Shown here piece by piece: positions 8,014-20,869 of a stretch of 64,000 nucleotides of DNA. Positions within the stretch are counted from its first letter, which is position 1; each line of letters begins with the position of its first letter. A program made the position numbers and the translations under genes. The stretch lies in contig OX485803.1 in NCBI GenBank assembly GCA_950295325.1, positions 37,275,554 to 37,339,553 on the forward strand, written 5' to 3'. Origin of the DNA: Polytrichum commune (lineage: Eukaryota > Streptophyta > Polytrichopsida > Polytrichales > Polytrichaceae). A model generated the notes under the pieces. The model was not told the origin of the DNA, ran no database searches, and worked only from the letters and a program-made list of their open reading frames with translations.

Positions 8014-11000
8014 ATGAGCGCACCGGTAGAGGAGGGCACGCAACAACTCCCAAAAAAGGGTAAGTTCCAAACAAGTCTCAAATGTTCGTGTTCTTCGTTG
8101 CCTGCTGTGAAAGAATGGCATTCTTGGATGTATCACAAGATCACTCGGGCTGCTTCACTTTTATATTCTGAGCCATTGTGACCTTACTTCTTCTACCTCT
8201 TCTTCCTTTTTCACATCAGATTATTTGCGCAATTTAGGGTTCTGCTATACAAGACCCCAATCCTCCTGTATTGAGATTTGAGATTTGGGTTGCAATCTGG
8301 ATCGGCAATGTCACAGCATGTGGTCACCCATGAATATCTTGATGATATGTCCACTTATGGGATTTGCCGTCTGTGTTGTCCAGTAGGACAGGCAACAGGA
8401 GAGACTACTGTGGGGATGGCAACTGCCGAAGGTGCAATTTTGGATGAGAAAAAGGCGAAGAAGGAGGAGAAGGCCAGAGAGAAGGAGCTAAAGAAATTGA
8501 AGGCGGCCCAAAAGGCTGAAGCTGCCAAGGCTCCGACGCAGCCTTCCAAGAAGGCAGACCAGAAGGCTAAGAAAGCAGCAGCAGCAGCTGAAGATGAGGC
8601 TGATTCTGTGGATCCTCCCACACCTGTGGGACAGAAGAAGAAATTGGCGCCGGAGATGGCGAAGACCTACAATCCCAGTGCTGTGGAAGCATCGTAAGGG
8701 TTTCTGGAGATTGCTGTCAGCAGGTTACTGCATTTGGTTTTACTGCCTCGTCATTTGTGGGCTGTTTGAGGCTCCAAAAATTGACAGGAATTGTGTCTGT
8801 GGTGGACAGGTGGTATGAATGGTGGGAGAAATCAGGGTACTTTGTTGCGGATCCTCATAGCAGGAAACCTCCCTTTGTAATTGTAAGTTTGACCAAAGTG
8901 AAGGCTTGGTCTGGATTCTGGCCGCCCTGGTCCTGACTTGGATGGAGTAATTTTGTAATTAATCATCCCGAGTGAAGAATCATCACTGAAACACTGTAAT
9001 GGAATTGTGTGAATTAACAGGTGGTACCTCCTCCCAATGTAACCGGAGCGCTTCATGTTGGTCACGGTCTAACAGGGGCAGTAGAGGTATGTGACAAGGA
9101 TTTTGTGTGGAAATGGTGGTTTCATTCCTGAATTCTCTACTTTGTATGCAGTGTTAATCATGTGGAGAAATTTATGAACAGAGTGTGCCTGTCTGTTTAC
9201 AGGACACTGTTGTGAGATGGCGGCGAATGAGTGGTTATAACACCCTCTGGGTGCCCGGTGTTGATCATGCGGGTATTGCTACCCAGGTGATTTTTGCTAT
9301 TTGCAAAGGGGAAGAGTGAGATTTATCCTGCAAAAATGGACTTGATGATGATTACAAACAACAGAAAGTATATTAAGTGCTTACAAGGAGATTGTTATAT
9401 AGGTTGTGGTGGAGAAAAAGATCTTCAAGGAGAGGCAGCAAACCCGACATGATGTTGGTCGTGAGAAGTTTGTAGCTGAGGTAAAACTCTAGACTTGTTT
9501 TGTAAGATGCATGCATTTCTGTTGGTAAATTCTACCACTTGGCAGTTGTAGGTGTGCAGGTATCACTAGATTCAAGATTCTATTAGGTGTTGCAATGGCA
9601 GTGATATCCTCTGGTGACTAGATTGAGTGCACTCTAGTTCACATTTACATTCAATGCAGTTTTTTTAATATCCCCTAATTATAGGCTACAAGGTTATCTA
9701 GCACTTGGTTTTATAACTGTGTTCATTGTTTGGCATGTAAAGTTGTGTTTAGTTATTATTCTGTCACATGCATCTGGAGACCTCTATCCAATTTGATGAA
9801 TTTCTGCTGAATGGCATTTCATTGTTTTCAGGTGTACAAGTGGAAAGACCAGTATGGTGGACAAATATGTACGCAGTATCGCCGCCTTGGAGCATCTCTT
9901 GACTGGTCTCGGGAGGTATGAAGTACTATCTCAGTTTGATGCTTGATCTTTGTGTTTGCTGAATACTGTACGTAGTATGAAGAGGACCTATCATTGCTTT
10001 ACAGTTACATTGTGGAATGGTTGTTGCAGTGCTTTACAATGGATGAAACACGCACAAAGGCAGTGATAGAAGCATTCGTAAGGCTCAATAAGGAAGGCCT
10101 TATCTACAGGTCGTTCCATTTTCTAATGTATTTTCTGTTTTAGGAGTAAAATAGCACAAGTTTGTAAAAACGATTCTGACCATATAGCAATTTGTTTTCT
10201 TTTGCTCAGGGGATCTCAGTCTTGAAATTGTGCATTTGGGGTGGGGTTCTGGTTTAGTTGACGTCTGATACATCAGAACACAATGGAGTAGTCATCAAGA
10301 TCGCCACTGGCATATCTACTGTTAATTGAGTGCGTGTTCAACTGTTGTTTGCACTGATCCTTTTTACTGAATTGTTGGATCAGAGATAATCGGCTTGGCA
10401 ACTGGGATTGTGTTCTGAGGACTGCTATCTCGGACATTGAGGTAATGTAACTTTCTATACACCGGATGGGTCAAGAATAACAGCATGTACATAAATGTGG
10501 GGATTAACGAAATCACAACTTAGAAAGCAGGAAGTGGTTATTATATAATCATCAATAATCTTGTCTAGTAGGAAGTGGTGAAGTTAAATCCTTGTGAGTG
10601 AGTCATTTGTGGAAATCGGAACCCTAAACCCTAAATTGGAACATCATTGAGAAACATTCCTAGATCATTTGTGAAAGTTGGATATTTGCAAATCTGACCA
10701 CAATTTCATATTGTTTTGCTACACTTAATAAATATGAAACTACAGGTGGACTACGTTGAACTTAAAGGACGAACATTGAGGCGAGTACCAGGGTACAATA
10801 ATCCTGTGGAGTTTGGGGCAATCACCTCATTTGCTTATCCTCTTGAGGGAGGTGAGGGCGAAATCGTAGTAGCGACTACAAGGCCAGAAACTATGCTTGG
10901 GGATACAGCAGTAGCTGTGCACCCTAAGGACCCAAGATACACACATCTCCATGGGAAATTTGTAATCCACCCATTCCAAAACCGCAAAATTCCTATCATC

Positions 11001-14000
11001 TGTGATGATGTACTGGTGGATATGGAGTTTGGAACTGGAGCTGTGAAGGTCAGAATCTCTGTATTCTCTTGTAGTTCCTCCATTGTGAAGAACGTAGTAC
11101 TTTGTTCTTAATAACAGATGTATTTCTAGTTTACATACTGAGGTTTCTGCTACTAAGGTGAGTGGAAGGTCTGAATTTTGAGGATTCTGTTTGGATAGTT
11201 GCCTAGGTTATAAAGTTAATCAATCAGGTACTCAAATGGATTGAAGAGTTTCTTATGTAGTGAAGTCTGATGTATTCATTCTTGCAGATTACCCCTGCAC
11301 ATGACCCCAATGATTTTGAGGTTGGAAAGCGGCATAATCTTGAATTCATCAACATTTTTACGGATGATGGATTAATCAACAGCAATGGTGGCAAGCCTTA
11401 CACGGGGATGAAACGTTTTGATGTTCGTGTAGCTGTGGTGAAAGATCTAGAAGCTAAGGTACTTAAAAAGGGGATTTTATCAGTTGCTGAATCCCATCCT
11501 TGTTATCAAAAAAATCTTTGCGTATGTATCAAATAAAAATGCAACCTTAGACATCACTGTTGTAATCCTATCTATCCTGTGATTTAAAATATTATTCAAC
11601 ATTTAAGGCTTTATTTATTTCAATTGATGGATGGTTGAGAATTTGAGTGACTGTTTTTGCAAAGTTGTGCTTTTAAAAGTAAGTCCTATGTTGGATATTG
11701 GATCACAGGGCCTGTTCAGGGGCGTGGCTGATAATGCTATGAGGTTGGGAGTGTGCTCAAGAAGTGATGATGTGATAGAGCCTATGATCAAACCTCAGTG
11801 GTATGGCTTCTGATGAAGCTTTTGTTTGATATTCTTGAAAACCTTTACTCTGAATGCAGTTGTTGTCAGTATACAGTTTTCTTCTGTTTTTGGTCTTGTT
11901 TTAAACTTGATAATATCATTATGATACTCAATAGCTCTCTTTCTGGGACTTGGTTATGTCAGGTATGTAAACTGCCAAGACATGGCAAAGGAGGCATGTG
12001 ATGCAGTGCGTGATGGTCGGCTGGAGATTGTACCACCTCAGTTTAAAGATACATGGTTCAGGTCTGAAATATTCTAATATGCTGCAGTACACGTGAAATG
12101 ATACATTCTGAAGATCTTGTATCCTTACTCAATCTTTTAATATGGCTTGACAGCGTCCAGCTCAGAGGATCACTCCATTATCTGATATCCATGTATATCA
12201 AATAATTTGGAAGAGCTGCAACTGGATTTTGTGGTTTTTAAAAAGTGGATGTTTGGTTTGCTTCACTAACGGTGCACTGCTGGAGACTTTGAACCTTGGC
12301 ATGCCAGATCAGACATGTTGATTATTTGATTATTATGGAGTAAGAATGCTTAGCAATTCAACTGCTGTTGTTTTCATGAGTGCAGATGGCTTGAGAACAT
12401 CCGAGATTGGTGCATCTCGCGGCAACTTTGGTGGGGACATCGCATACCAGCATGGTATGCAACTGTAGAAGATGATGTCAGGACTGAGATGGGTGCTTAC
12501 CCTGATCATTGGGTGGTAGCACGCAATGTCGCTGAAGCAGAGAACATAGCAAAAGAGAAATTCCCAGGGAAGAAGTTCAAGTTAGACCAAGATCCCGATG
12601 TTCTCGATACATGGTTCTCATCTGGATTATTTCCATTTTCTGTGATGGGGTGGCCTGAGAATACACCAGACTTACAAGCGTTTTATCCCACAGCTTTGTT
12701 GGAAACAGGGCATGATATCTTGTTCTTTTGGGTTGCCCGCATGGTGATGTTGGGCATGAAGCTTACAGGTGTATGCCCTTTCAAGCAGGTGCAACTCTTC
12801 TACTTGGACTTATTGCAATCATTTTGTCCCATAACCTGCAAGGTTCCATGATGGTTTGTGGATATGTTGTCTTGCTTCAAGCATTCTACATGTCTATTTT
12901 CCGTTTTGTGTAGTGCAGGTGGTGCTATCCATTTGTCAGCCATCTAGGTGATCTGTGGTGAGGATCTATCGCAGCAGCTGACAAAGTAGTGACTAATTGA
13001 TCTTCTATCATCAGGAACATAAGTTGGATGCTGATAAATCTCTTGTGTTCGACAAAGAACCTGCACTTGAATTTTGTTTGTTTTGTAAGGCAGCAAAGTG
13101 AGCCGTCTATAACACCTGTAACTCTCCATGCAGGTGTACTTGCATGCTATGGTTAGGGATGCACACGGAAGGAAAATGTCAAAGTCCTTAGGAAATGTGA
13201 TTGATCCTCTAGAGGTTATCAATGGTGTGACATTGGAGGATTTGCACAAGCGGCTCGATCAAGGGAATCTTGATGCCCGTGAGATTGAGAAGGCAAAGGC
13301 TGGTCAGAAAGCAGACTTCCCTAATGGAATTGCGGAGTGTGGAGCCGATGCACTTCGCTTTGCTCTTGTGGCCTATACTGCCCAGGTAATGTGTTGTACT
13401 GTGTACCATTCTTTTCAATGCATTTGTTCTTTTTGAAGGCTAGTGATGGAGACTGAAAATTGCAGTTTCAACTCTGAGAACTTTTACCCGCTTTGCATAT
13501 GCTTATATGCATATAGCAGTGACGTGCACATGGGATTCGTCATTCTTATATAATTTAGTGAAAACATGCCTCAGTCATTGGTAGTTAATTATTTATTGGC
13601 AGCCTATGAGGCATGCATCTGTTACGATCGATACTATCCATTAGTTTTTCAAAAGTGTTTGGTTTGATCCAAGTTGCCGGATTGTGCAGGCTGTGAACAT
13701 AAACCTTGACATTTTGCGAGTGGTGGGATACCGGCAGTGGTGCAACAAACTGTGGAATGTGATCCGGTTTGCCATGACAAACTTAGGAAGCAATTTTGTT
13801 CCTTCGGCCACTATTAGACCAGCATCACTGCCACTTAGTTGTCAGTGGATTCTTTCTGTCCTCAACAAGGCAATTGATAAGACTGTTAAGGGCCTGGAAA
13901 AATACGAGTTTTCAGAGTCGACAACTGCCCTACATTCATGGTGGTTGTATGAACTCTGTGACGTGTTCATTGAAGTTATCAAGCCAACCATGTTTGGAGA

Positions 14001-16055
14001 TGATGAGGTTGCAAAGAAGGCAACAAGGGATACATTGTGGGTGTGCCTCGACACTGGGCTTCGCTTGTTGCATCCCTTCATGCCGTACTTAACGGAAGAA
14101 TTGTGGCAGCGACTTCCCCAACGAGAAGGAGAGGCTCAAGCCAAGTCATCCATTGTGGTGGCCGAGTACCCGGCTGTCAATCATGTGAGTTTGCTCAGTG
14201 GTCTGCTGTGTATATGTGCTGCACATGAAGTCAATATAAGTATAGATAATCGAAAGGTTGTAGTTTATTGTGCTTTGACAAATGGGCAGAAAAAATGAGA
14301 CTTTTCAAGAGATTTAATCCATTAGTTTTGAACACATCTTCAGCACATTCTTGCAATTTTCTTCAAATTTTTTTATAAGGAGAGACTGAGTACCAATTGA
14401 GTAATGCTTGTGCGGTCATGAAAGAAAATTGGTGTTAAACTGAACCTTTAACAAGCCCTGCTCCTCCTACTTGAGGGTGATGGAAGTGCTCTCTCTCTCT
14501 CTCTCTCTCTCTCTCTAGCACAGTAATACCAAATTGTGTCACTCTTGCCTTCTACAATGTAGACTGAATGGAAGTAGGGAAATTAAGGAGCTGAGATTTT
14601 GTGCTTTGTCATGAAGGAATGGGCGAATGAAGAGGCTGAGTCAAATATGGAGTTAATCAATGCAGTAGTGAAGGCCACTCGAACACTGCGGATGGCCTAT
14701 GAGTTGCAACCAAGACTAAGGTATATCAATAATGCTCTTGTACTCAATTCATTTAGTAGATTGCATTAATTAGCTCTTTGAGTGGCAGTTCCTTCTGCAT
14801 TGCAGTAATCACCCTATTGTTTAAGTTCATCTTACTAACTTAATCCAAAGGGTATCCAGAGCAACTTTTGTAGCATTTCATGGGTCTCTAGGAGGGTGTT
14901 TAATTGATGTTCTGTATTTAAGGGAATGGTGCTAGCATCATGTGACAAGAGTTTGTTGTTTTTATCAACTTGAAATGCTATATGTGATTGTCAGTTTGGG
15001 TGTACATCTCAATGGACTACGTGTGAATTCATAGTGCCAACCTGTAATGCCATTTGATTCATCACTTGCTGAAGATTAGTCAGTGAGTCTCAGAGAATAT
15101 GGTATCTGAGGAGTGGGTTTGTGTTGGATTGGCAGGCCAGAGCTCTACGTGCTGTGCCTTACTGACGAGGCATCTGCGGTTGTGAGAAAGGGAGCCACTG
15201 AAATTGCTACTCTTTCACTATCCAGCTCTGTGAAGGTGCAAGCCACTCTTTGAATTAAATTTGTAGCAATTTGTACCAATCTCTTGTTTTGAGGAACTCA
15301 ACTTTAGTAAGTACTACACCTGCTTCACCTGCAGTCTACATTTAGCAATGCACATTCAAAAAATTGCTAGTATTTTTTTAGGTCTAAGATGCGGATTTGT
15401 GTGCTTTCAGGTCCTTCAAGATCGCAATGAAATACCCCTTGGGTGTGGTGTGGCCGTTGTGAATGAGAGCATAAGCATATACCTAGCACTGCGGAATGTG
15501 GTGGATATCAATGTAGAGGTGTCAAGATTGCAAAAGAAGCGGGATGATCTGATTCGGTACTTTTTTCAAATATGGCAATTGGCTTCAATACCGTATATGG
15601 ATATCATCCACATTCAGTTTCATCTTAATTTTAGAATTTTCATTATATTGCATGTTAATGGGTTAGAAGAAAATCCAATCGATGATGCAAGAACTACCAC
15701 CTGTTAGGATGGACAATTAAAAACTGTTTTATTGTCAGTATTGTGTAAGATGAAGGAAAGGGGGCTTTGCGTTAGATAAATGCATTGTTGCGGCCACTAC
15801 AAACTGTGAACAGGTTAAAGGTTGCTGTTTAGTTAGCTGATGAGGTTGGTCTTTGGGGATATTTACTGATCTGTAACTGTTTCTGGTACTTGCAGGCAAC
15901 AAGATACTCTTAACAAGAAGATGAATGTTGCAGGGTACCATGAGAAGGTTCCAGAATCAGTACAGGAGGAAAATCAATCTAAGGCTACTAAGCTCACTGC
16001 AGAGCTTCAAACTATAGAAGAGATCACTGCAAACTTTCAAAGTCTTCTGGTGTAG
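8014..16055 (+). CDS. VALRS: Valyl-tRNA synthetase, 20 exons, 1,067 aa
   Basis: Charges tRNA(Val) with valine; class I synthetase with proofreading. Exons: 8014-8059, 8384-8693, 8810-8882, 9021-9086, 9203-9286, 9403-9480, 9832-9915, 10030-10109, 10384-10441, 10746-11048, 11288-11458, 11709-11800, 11963-12061, 12386-12788, 13134-13385, 13690-14184, 14617-14720, 15136-15235, 15411-15556, 15896-16055. All 19 introns are GT-AG and every junction keeps phase. A Lys/Glu/Ala-rich appended helix occupies roughly residues 25-100. The HIGH motif reads HVGH (155-158); [13 protein letters not shown] follows; the CP1 editing domain spans about 295-470 ([25 protein letters not shown]); [19 protein letters not shown] and [11 protein letters not shown] are intact; KMSKS is at 663-667; the anticodon-binding domain is about 735-900; a C-terminal coiled coil starts near 1000 ([11 protein letters not shown]). 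Length equals plant cytosolic forms. The start is the first ATG after the telobox; no organelle presequence follows it. The acceptor of exon 2 could also be 8399, five codons shorter. Upstream, the frame is open to 7906 without ATG. Confidence 0.95.
14489..14516 (+). repeat. (CT)n microsatellite in intron 16
   Basis: About 14 CT units inside intron 16 (14185-14616) of the synthetase. No effect on the splice sites is evident. Confidence 0.9.
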
Positions 16056-18389
16056 AGATCATAGCGCCGCATCATTCAACAAATACTATTGATAAGAAAA
16101 TTCAACTGCCTTATTGACTGTAGAAAAGAAGAAAAAATTAACGTATGCTGGGCTTCTCCGATACTTTTGAATCTGCACAATTTTGATCCAGATTATGAGC
16201 AGCTGGAGCTCTTCATTTTAGTGTCATATTGAATTGTCTGGCAGTATATATATAACACTTGGGCTGGATGAGTGCTAACTTCATCTGACTTTCAATAATC
16301 TTTTGTGCTACTTAAATTCTTTTTAGGAGCTAATCCTTGTCTCCTTGACTCCTTATGTTCACAGATTGCACTTCTAATGAAGATTTGTTTAGACTAAACT
16401 TGTATCCTTGTCTTCGCTGCTAGATTTAAGGAGTTTGATGAGGGTCAGCTTGCAAATGAGTACTTACTTCAGGGGAATACAAGTGCATGCTGTCATATCT
16501 CTTAACATTGAAGCCTGTAAATTGTGTGGCAGTGGGCCAACCTCTCCAAGCTGCTTGGCACCCCTTTCGGAGGGTTGCACCCAAAGTGTGGATGATTTTT
16601 CTCTTCAACAGGGTCAAATTTAACTTGAAGTACTGTTTGTCTTTCCCTGGCTGGCAGGATGCCCTTGCCAACTAGATTTTGATGTCCTTTCTTTGGAATT
16701 TCATCTCAATTTTGGTTAGCTCCTGCAAGGTCCTTAGCAAAATCAAAAGTTTGCTGCACTGTGTTGAAGAACTTGTAATGCAATCCCTCGTGAGCAAGTG
16801 GTGCAGGGCTAGAGGCAGATGGAATAGAAAATTCAGATTATACCATCAATTTTTGAGGAAATTCCGCAGCCCAATGTATGATGGTCTCCAGATTCTCAAG
16901 GGTTTGGGTTTACCATTGATCTGGTTGTATCTCTATAATGGCCTTTGGATTCTCAAGGTGATCACGCCAAGGCGTGATTCTCAAGGTGAAATATGTGTGG
17001 ACTCTGGAGCTGAATTTGTACCATGAACCAGTGTCATAGTTACATTTGGACTGCCTGATCCTAAAATTGGCTTTTGGGACCAGCTCATCAACTGTTTTCA
17101 AGGATTGGACAAGCAAGGCAGCCAACTTTGCATTGTACATCCTACTATACACAAGATTACATGAGATGCAAGTTATTACATTACATTTGAGAGTCCAAAA
17201 GCCCATCTGATGCAAGTTATTTCAATTGCTAATGAAATAAATACATGATCCGTAAGAATTCATTTGCCTTAAGGGTTGTGGATTGAATCTAATTTTCCTA
17301 ACTTAAATTCGTTCAAAACAACAATTGGGGTCAACTGATAAATATGAGAATTGATTGGAATTAACCCCTTCACAACTACAAGATTCTCCCTTGTGTGGTA
17401 GACTACTGTCTTGAGGGTTTGTCAATGCATTTTGACAAAGCATGGGTTTCTCGTACTATGATGTACACTTGTAGTGGTGAATAGCTCACATAGGCCCCAA
17501 AATTGCATCCTAATGGGAGTATTTTGTAGAACAATGGTTTGTGGACGTTTTGGCTCTTGTGTTGGCAATTGTTCTCTCTTTGTCAACCCACTGAATGGAC
17601 TTTTTGGGGAGTTGGTGACCAATGCTAGTGCAATTGTGAGTATCAAATCTTTGCGGTTTTCTCTATTGTGTTTGTCACTCACATGTCCGTTTTTTTCCTT
17701 CTTGTTGATCTCCCCCCCAAGGATGGCTTGGGGTCACTAGGTTACAGTGCAGCGTGCTATGTTTCTTTAATGAAAAGGGCGCTTAACCTTATAAAGATTA
17801 GCCCTATTTTATAACAATGTCTCCTTAAGCAAGGACAACCTTGGGGTGCTAGAGGCAAGGACCAACTTTGGATTAGATGGTACCATAACATAATGTAAGA
17901 ATAAGTTCCTTGCTCTTTGGTTGCTTTCTTTTGATGGTTGGGGTGGAGGGGTCTTTTGGGGATGGGCTTAGGGCTTGTCCATGTTCATTGTCTCTACCAA
18001 TTTACATGGCAATGTGGCACGCACGAGCAGCTCCACCTCCCTCCAAGTGGACGTGTCTTCTAGTTTTTTCATTCATTATGGTTTTTGGCCTTCTATATCA
18101 TTAAAAAACAAGAAGGGTCAAAAAGCAAAGAAATATGTGAACGTAATGAAATTGATTTTAAATTTCAAGAAGCCAAAAGGCTAGTGGGACTAAAAATATA
18201 TGAAGATGGTGACAAAAAAAAGGCTTTTTCCCTAGAGTAATGGAGTGCAATGGCTTTGGTAAGATAAAAACTTGGTGGTCCGATTGGAAGAAACATTCTA
18301 GAGTAAGGAAAGAAACTTATCTCTAATGAAATTGTAGAGGGGACATTCCAACACAAAGTACGCCTTAGTCACAACTACATTATAAGAAT
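16056..18389. other. Synthetase 3' region and intergenic DNA
   Basis: The 3' UTR starts at 16056; AT-rich possible polyadenylation words (AATAAT) occur near 16293, but the end cannot be fixed. Beyond about 16400 no gene is recognised. A perfect 8-bp palindrome (ATCACGCC-AA-GGCGTGAT) lies at 16962-16979. A stretch at about 18145-18280 resembles the tail of the gene-like repeat at 56056-56180 (CAAGAAGCCAAAAGGCT and GTGACAAAAA shared). Confidence 0.5.
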
Positions 18390-19074
18390 ATAACCCTACT
18401 AGGATAGTGGGGCTTAGAACACACTACCCATTGACATGGCCGGACATGTCGCAATGACCGACCATGCCAAATGGGAACTATATTCTAGAACCACGTTGTT
18501 TAGTAGTGTAAATGACATAATTTGTTATCTCTATACATATGAATTGGGAACAATCTCCACTTGCATCCCAAGGAAAAAGAAGAAAATCCCCCAAATCATA
18601 GGCGAGGTGGATTCCTTGTCGTGCCCAATTCAATATAAGAAGAAGATCCATGGTGAGAGATATTTGCACTACTAGGATTGGAGGGCCTAGAACATATTAC
18701 CCATTTGACACATGTGGTCATTAGGACATGACCCTTGTTACATGTGTCGAGCCCAACCTACGACAAATGTAGATTGGACTCAACACATGTAAATGGAGTC
18801 ATGTTGCAATGACCGCCCATGTCAAATGAGAAGTGTGTTTTTAAGATCACATTTTTTAGTGGTATTGGGTGGCTTGTAAATTGGACTCTACACATGTAAA
18901 TGGGGTCATGTCACAATGACCAACCATGTCAAATGGAAGTGCATTATGAAACCACATTCTCTAGTAATGCAAGTGACATAATTTGTTATTTCTATACATA
19001 TGGATTGGGAAACACTCTCCACTTGCATCCCAAGGGAAAAGAAGAAAATCTCCCATATCATAGCCGAGGTAGAT
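18390..19074 (+). repeat. Direct repeats of 160-280 bp, three diverged copies
   Basis: Shared blocks recur in order: TACTAGGAT...GGGC(T/C)TAGAAC at 18391 and 18672; ATGACC(G)ACCATG(C/T)CAAATG at about 18453, 18805 and 18915; GACATAATTTGTTAT followed by CTATACATATG at 18510 and 18974; CTCCACTTGCATCCCAAGG at 18555 and 19017. The third copy ends where the hAT-type MITE begins at 19075. No coding content. Confidence 0.65.
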
Positions 19075-19236
19075 CAGTGTCTGGGAGATTTTCGGGCATA
19101 ATCGGTCAAGATCCTAATGTTTCCAATGTTAACAGGGTACATGTTACGATCTTTCGGTTATCTTTATTGATTTGAGATCAATTCCATAGATTCCTCTAAA
19201 ACGATTGATAATTCTCCTGAAGTGATGAACTTCCAC

Positions 19237-19441
19237 CAGTGTCCAGGGAGGATTTTGGGAATAACCGGTCGAGATCCTACTGTTTCCAAGTCCAATCGCT
19301 TACATGTTGACAGTTTCCAGTTTCTCTGTTTTAATTTGAGGTATATATATAGTCTCTAAACTCCTCTTAAACCTCAACCTATTATTTCTCAAACCCAACC
19401 AGTTCATCTGTAACTTAGTGGTCAGTTCTCCCCGTTCGTCG
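19237..19441 (+). mobile_element. hAT-type MITE (Repeat A), 205 bp, nested
   Basis: Runs from CAGTGTCCAGGGAGG to GTTCTCCCCGTTCGTCG and is flanked by a perfect 8-bp duplication ACTTCCAC (19229-19236 and 19442-19449). An 8-bp duplication together with ends of the form CAGNG is the hAT superfamily pattern. It lies inside the outer copy at 19075-19743. Non-coding. Confidence 0.75.
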
Positions 19442-19484
19442 ACTTCCACCGGCTATTCCTCAAACTCCACTGGTTCATCTGGAA

Positions 19485-19710
19485 CAGGGCTCGGAGAGAA
19501 CCGGTGGTTAGTTACAGACGGACCGGTGGAGTTTGACAAATAACCGGTTAAAGTTTACGACATCGGGACAATCACCGATCACTTTAGAGGAATCGAGAGA
19601 ATATACCTCAAATGAACGCAAGCAAATCCGGAAGATGTCAACATGTACCCGGTTGGATCTAGAATCACTAGGATCTTGACCGACAATGCCCAAAAACTTC
19701 TCCAGCTCTG
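19485..19710 (-). mobile_element. hAT-type MITE (Repeat A), 226 bp, inverted, nested
   Basis: Ends are CAGGGCTCGGAGAGAAC and, inverted, CAGAGCTGGAGAAG. The flanks ATCTGGAA (19477-19484) and ATTTGGAA (19711-19718) agree in 7 of 8 positions, an 8-bp duplication of the hAT type. It is opposite in orientation to the copy at 19237-19441, and the two form an imperfect fold-back. Confidence 0.75.
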
Positions 19711-20230
19711 ATTTGGAACTAAACTACACCGTTCCCGGTCTTACATGTCACCGACGATTCGGAGTTACATTGTGCGACCACTGTTTACTATAGATCTCAT
19801 TCTTCACGAACACGGGCCAAAGTGGTTGTTTGCACGCTATCGAATCTCCACATCTTCACTCGGTAAACCAACAAAATGTTACAGCAACAGCAATGTGTAA
19901 CTCCGAATCGCAAGGTTTCCACTAAATACCCATTTTCGTTTCGTTTTCGTTTTGTTTTCGTTTCAGTGGGGTGGATTCCCTGTCTGGCCGAAATCGACAC
20001 AAGGAGAATTACAAATCAGGGGAGGCCTGGGATACGATATTTGGGTGGCCAGCCAGCCAGCTAGCTAATGAAGCAACTGTGCAAGGGAGTGGGCTATTTG
20101 GAGGACAATATCTGCCCATGAATAAGTAGCAGAAGACAGATCCATCCCAGTCATTAATAGGCAGGAGGGGAGGGGAGGGGAGCTGGTGCCTGATTAAGCT
20201 TATTAGGTTCCCCAAATATTCCAGCTGGAT

Positions 20231-20253
20231 CCACACACACACACACACACACA
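20231..20253 (+). repeat. (CA)n microsatellite
   Basis: About 11 CA units in the GC-richer island. Confidence 0.9.
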
Positions 20254-20832
20254 TCAAGAGCCCTAGCTAGCTAGCTATCTGACATGCTTATCTGCTTCCT
20301 ACCTAGCTACGAGTGACTTCTTACCGATTGCAGTGCCTTTAATATTATGATGAAGGAGGGAGCAGGAGGAGGAGGAGGAGGCCCTATGAGAGTCTCTTTG
20401 CCATTGGCCAGCAACTGCCCACAAATAGGCGGGGCTTATGCCGGATGCTGGGCCGCATTAGCTGCCCACAACGCTCCTGAGTCTTAATGGGAGCATTAAA
20501 GCTGTCCTAAATGCCTAACCATCCGCCACCTGTCGCCACCCTACTGGCTGGTGGCGGGGTAATGTTACTGGGGTGCTGTATATTGGCCCCCCTGGCATGG
20601 CCAGCAGTAAACAATCACTCTTGAAGATGGATGAAGCATCGATACAATGTGCAATTCCCACCATGCCCACACCTAGTAGTAGGGCCGGCTTGTTTGTCTT
20701 GGGTACGTAGCGGGAGGAGTACCTCTTGATAGGGAAAGTGTAATTTTTTTTTTTGGATTAATTGTTTCAGTAAGGGTTTTTGGTCCTACTCACAGCGGTC
20801 TCACGGGATGTAATGTATTGTAGTTTCGTCAG

Positions 20833-20835
<3 letters not shown>

Positions 20836-20865
<30 letters not shown>
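20836..20865 (+). repeat. (GA)n microsatellite
   Basis: About 15 GA units. Confidence 0.9.

Positions 20866-20869
<4 letters not shown>

Larger units (their letters stand above)
19075..19743 (+). mobile_element. hAT-type MITE (Repeat A), host of two further copies
   Basis: Starts CAGTGTCTGGGAGATTTTCGG and carries the family's AACCGGTT-related blocks. Its sequence is interrupted by one copy at 19237-19441 and another at 19485-19710; removing both, with one target duplication each, rejoins a single Repeat A unit. The right end near 19743 is diverged and no clear flanking duplication was found for this outer copy. Confidence 0.55.

Noticed and set aside
8278-8697. Synthetase start within exon 2 region
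   Set aside because: The stretch before 8384 is intron sequence; an upstream ATG at 8014 with an in-phase GTAAGT donor gives a complete first exon.
16962-16979. Transcription terminator hairpin after the synthetase
   Set aside because: Eukaryotic pol II genes do not use such hairpins and it lies about 900 bp beyond the stop codon.
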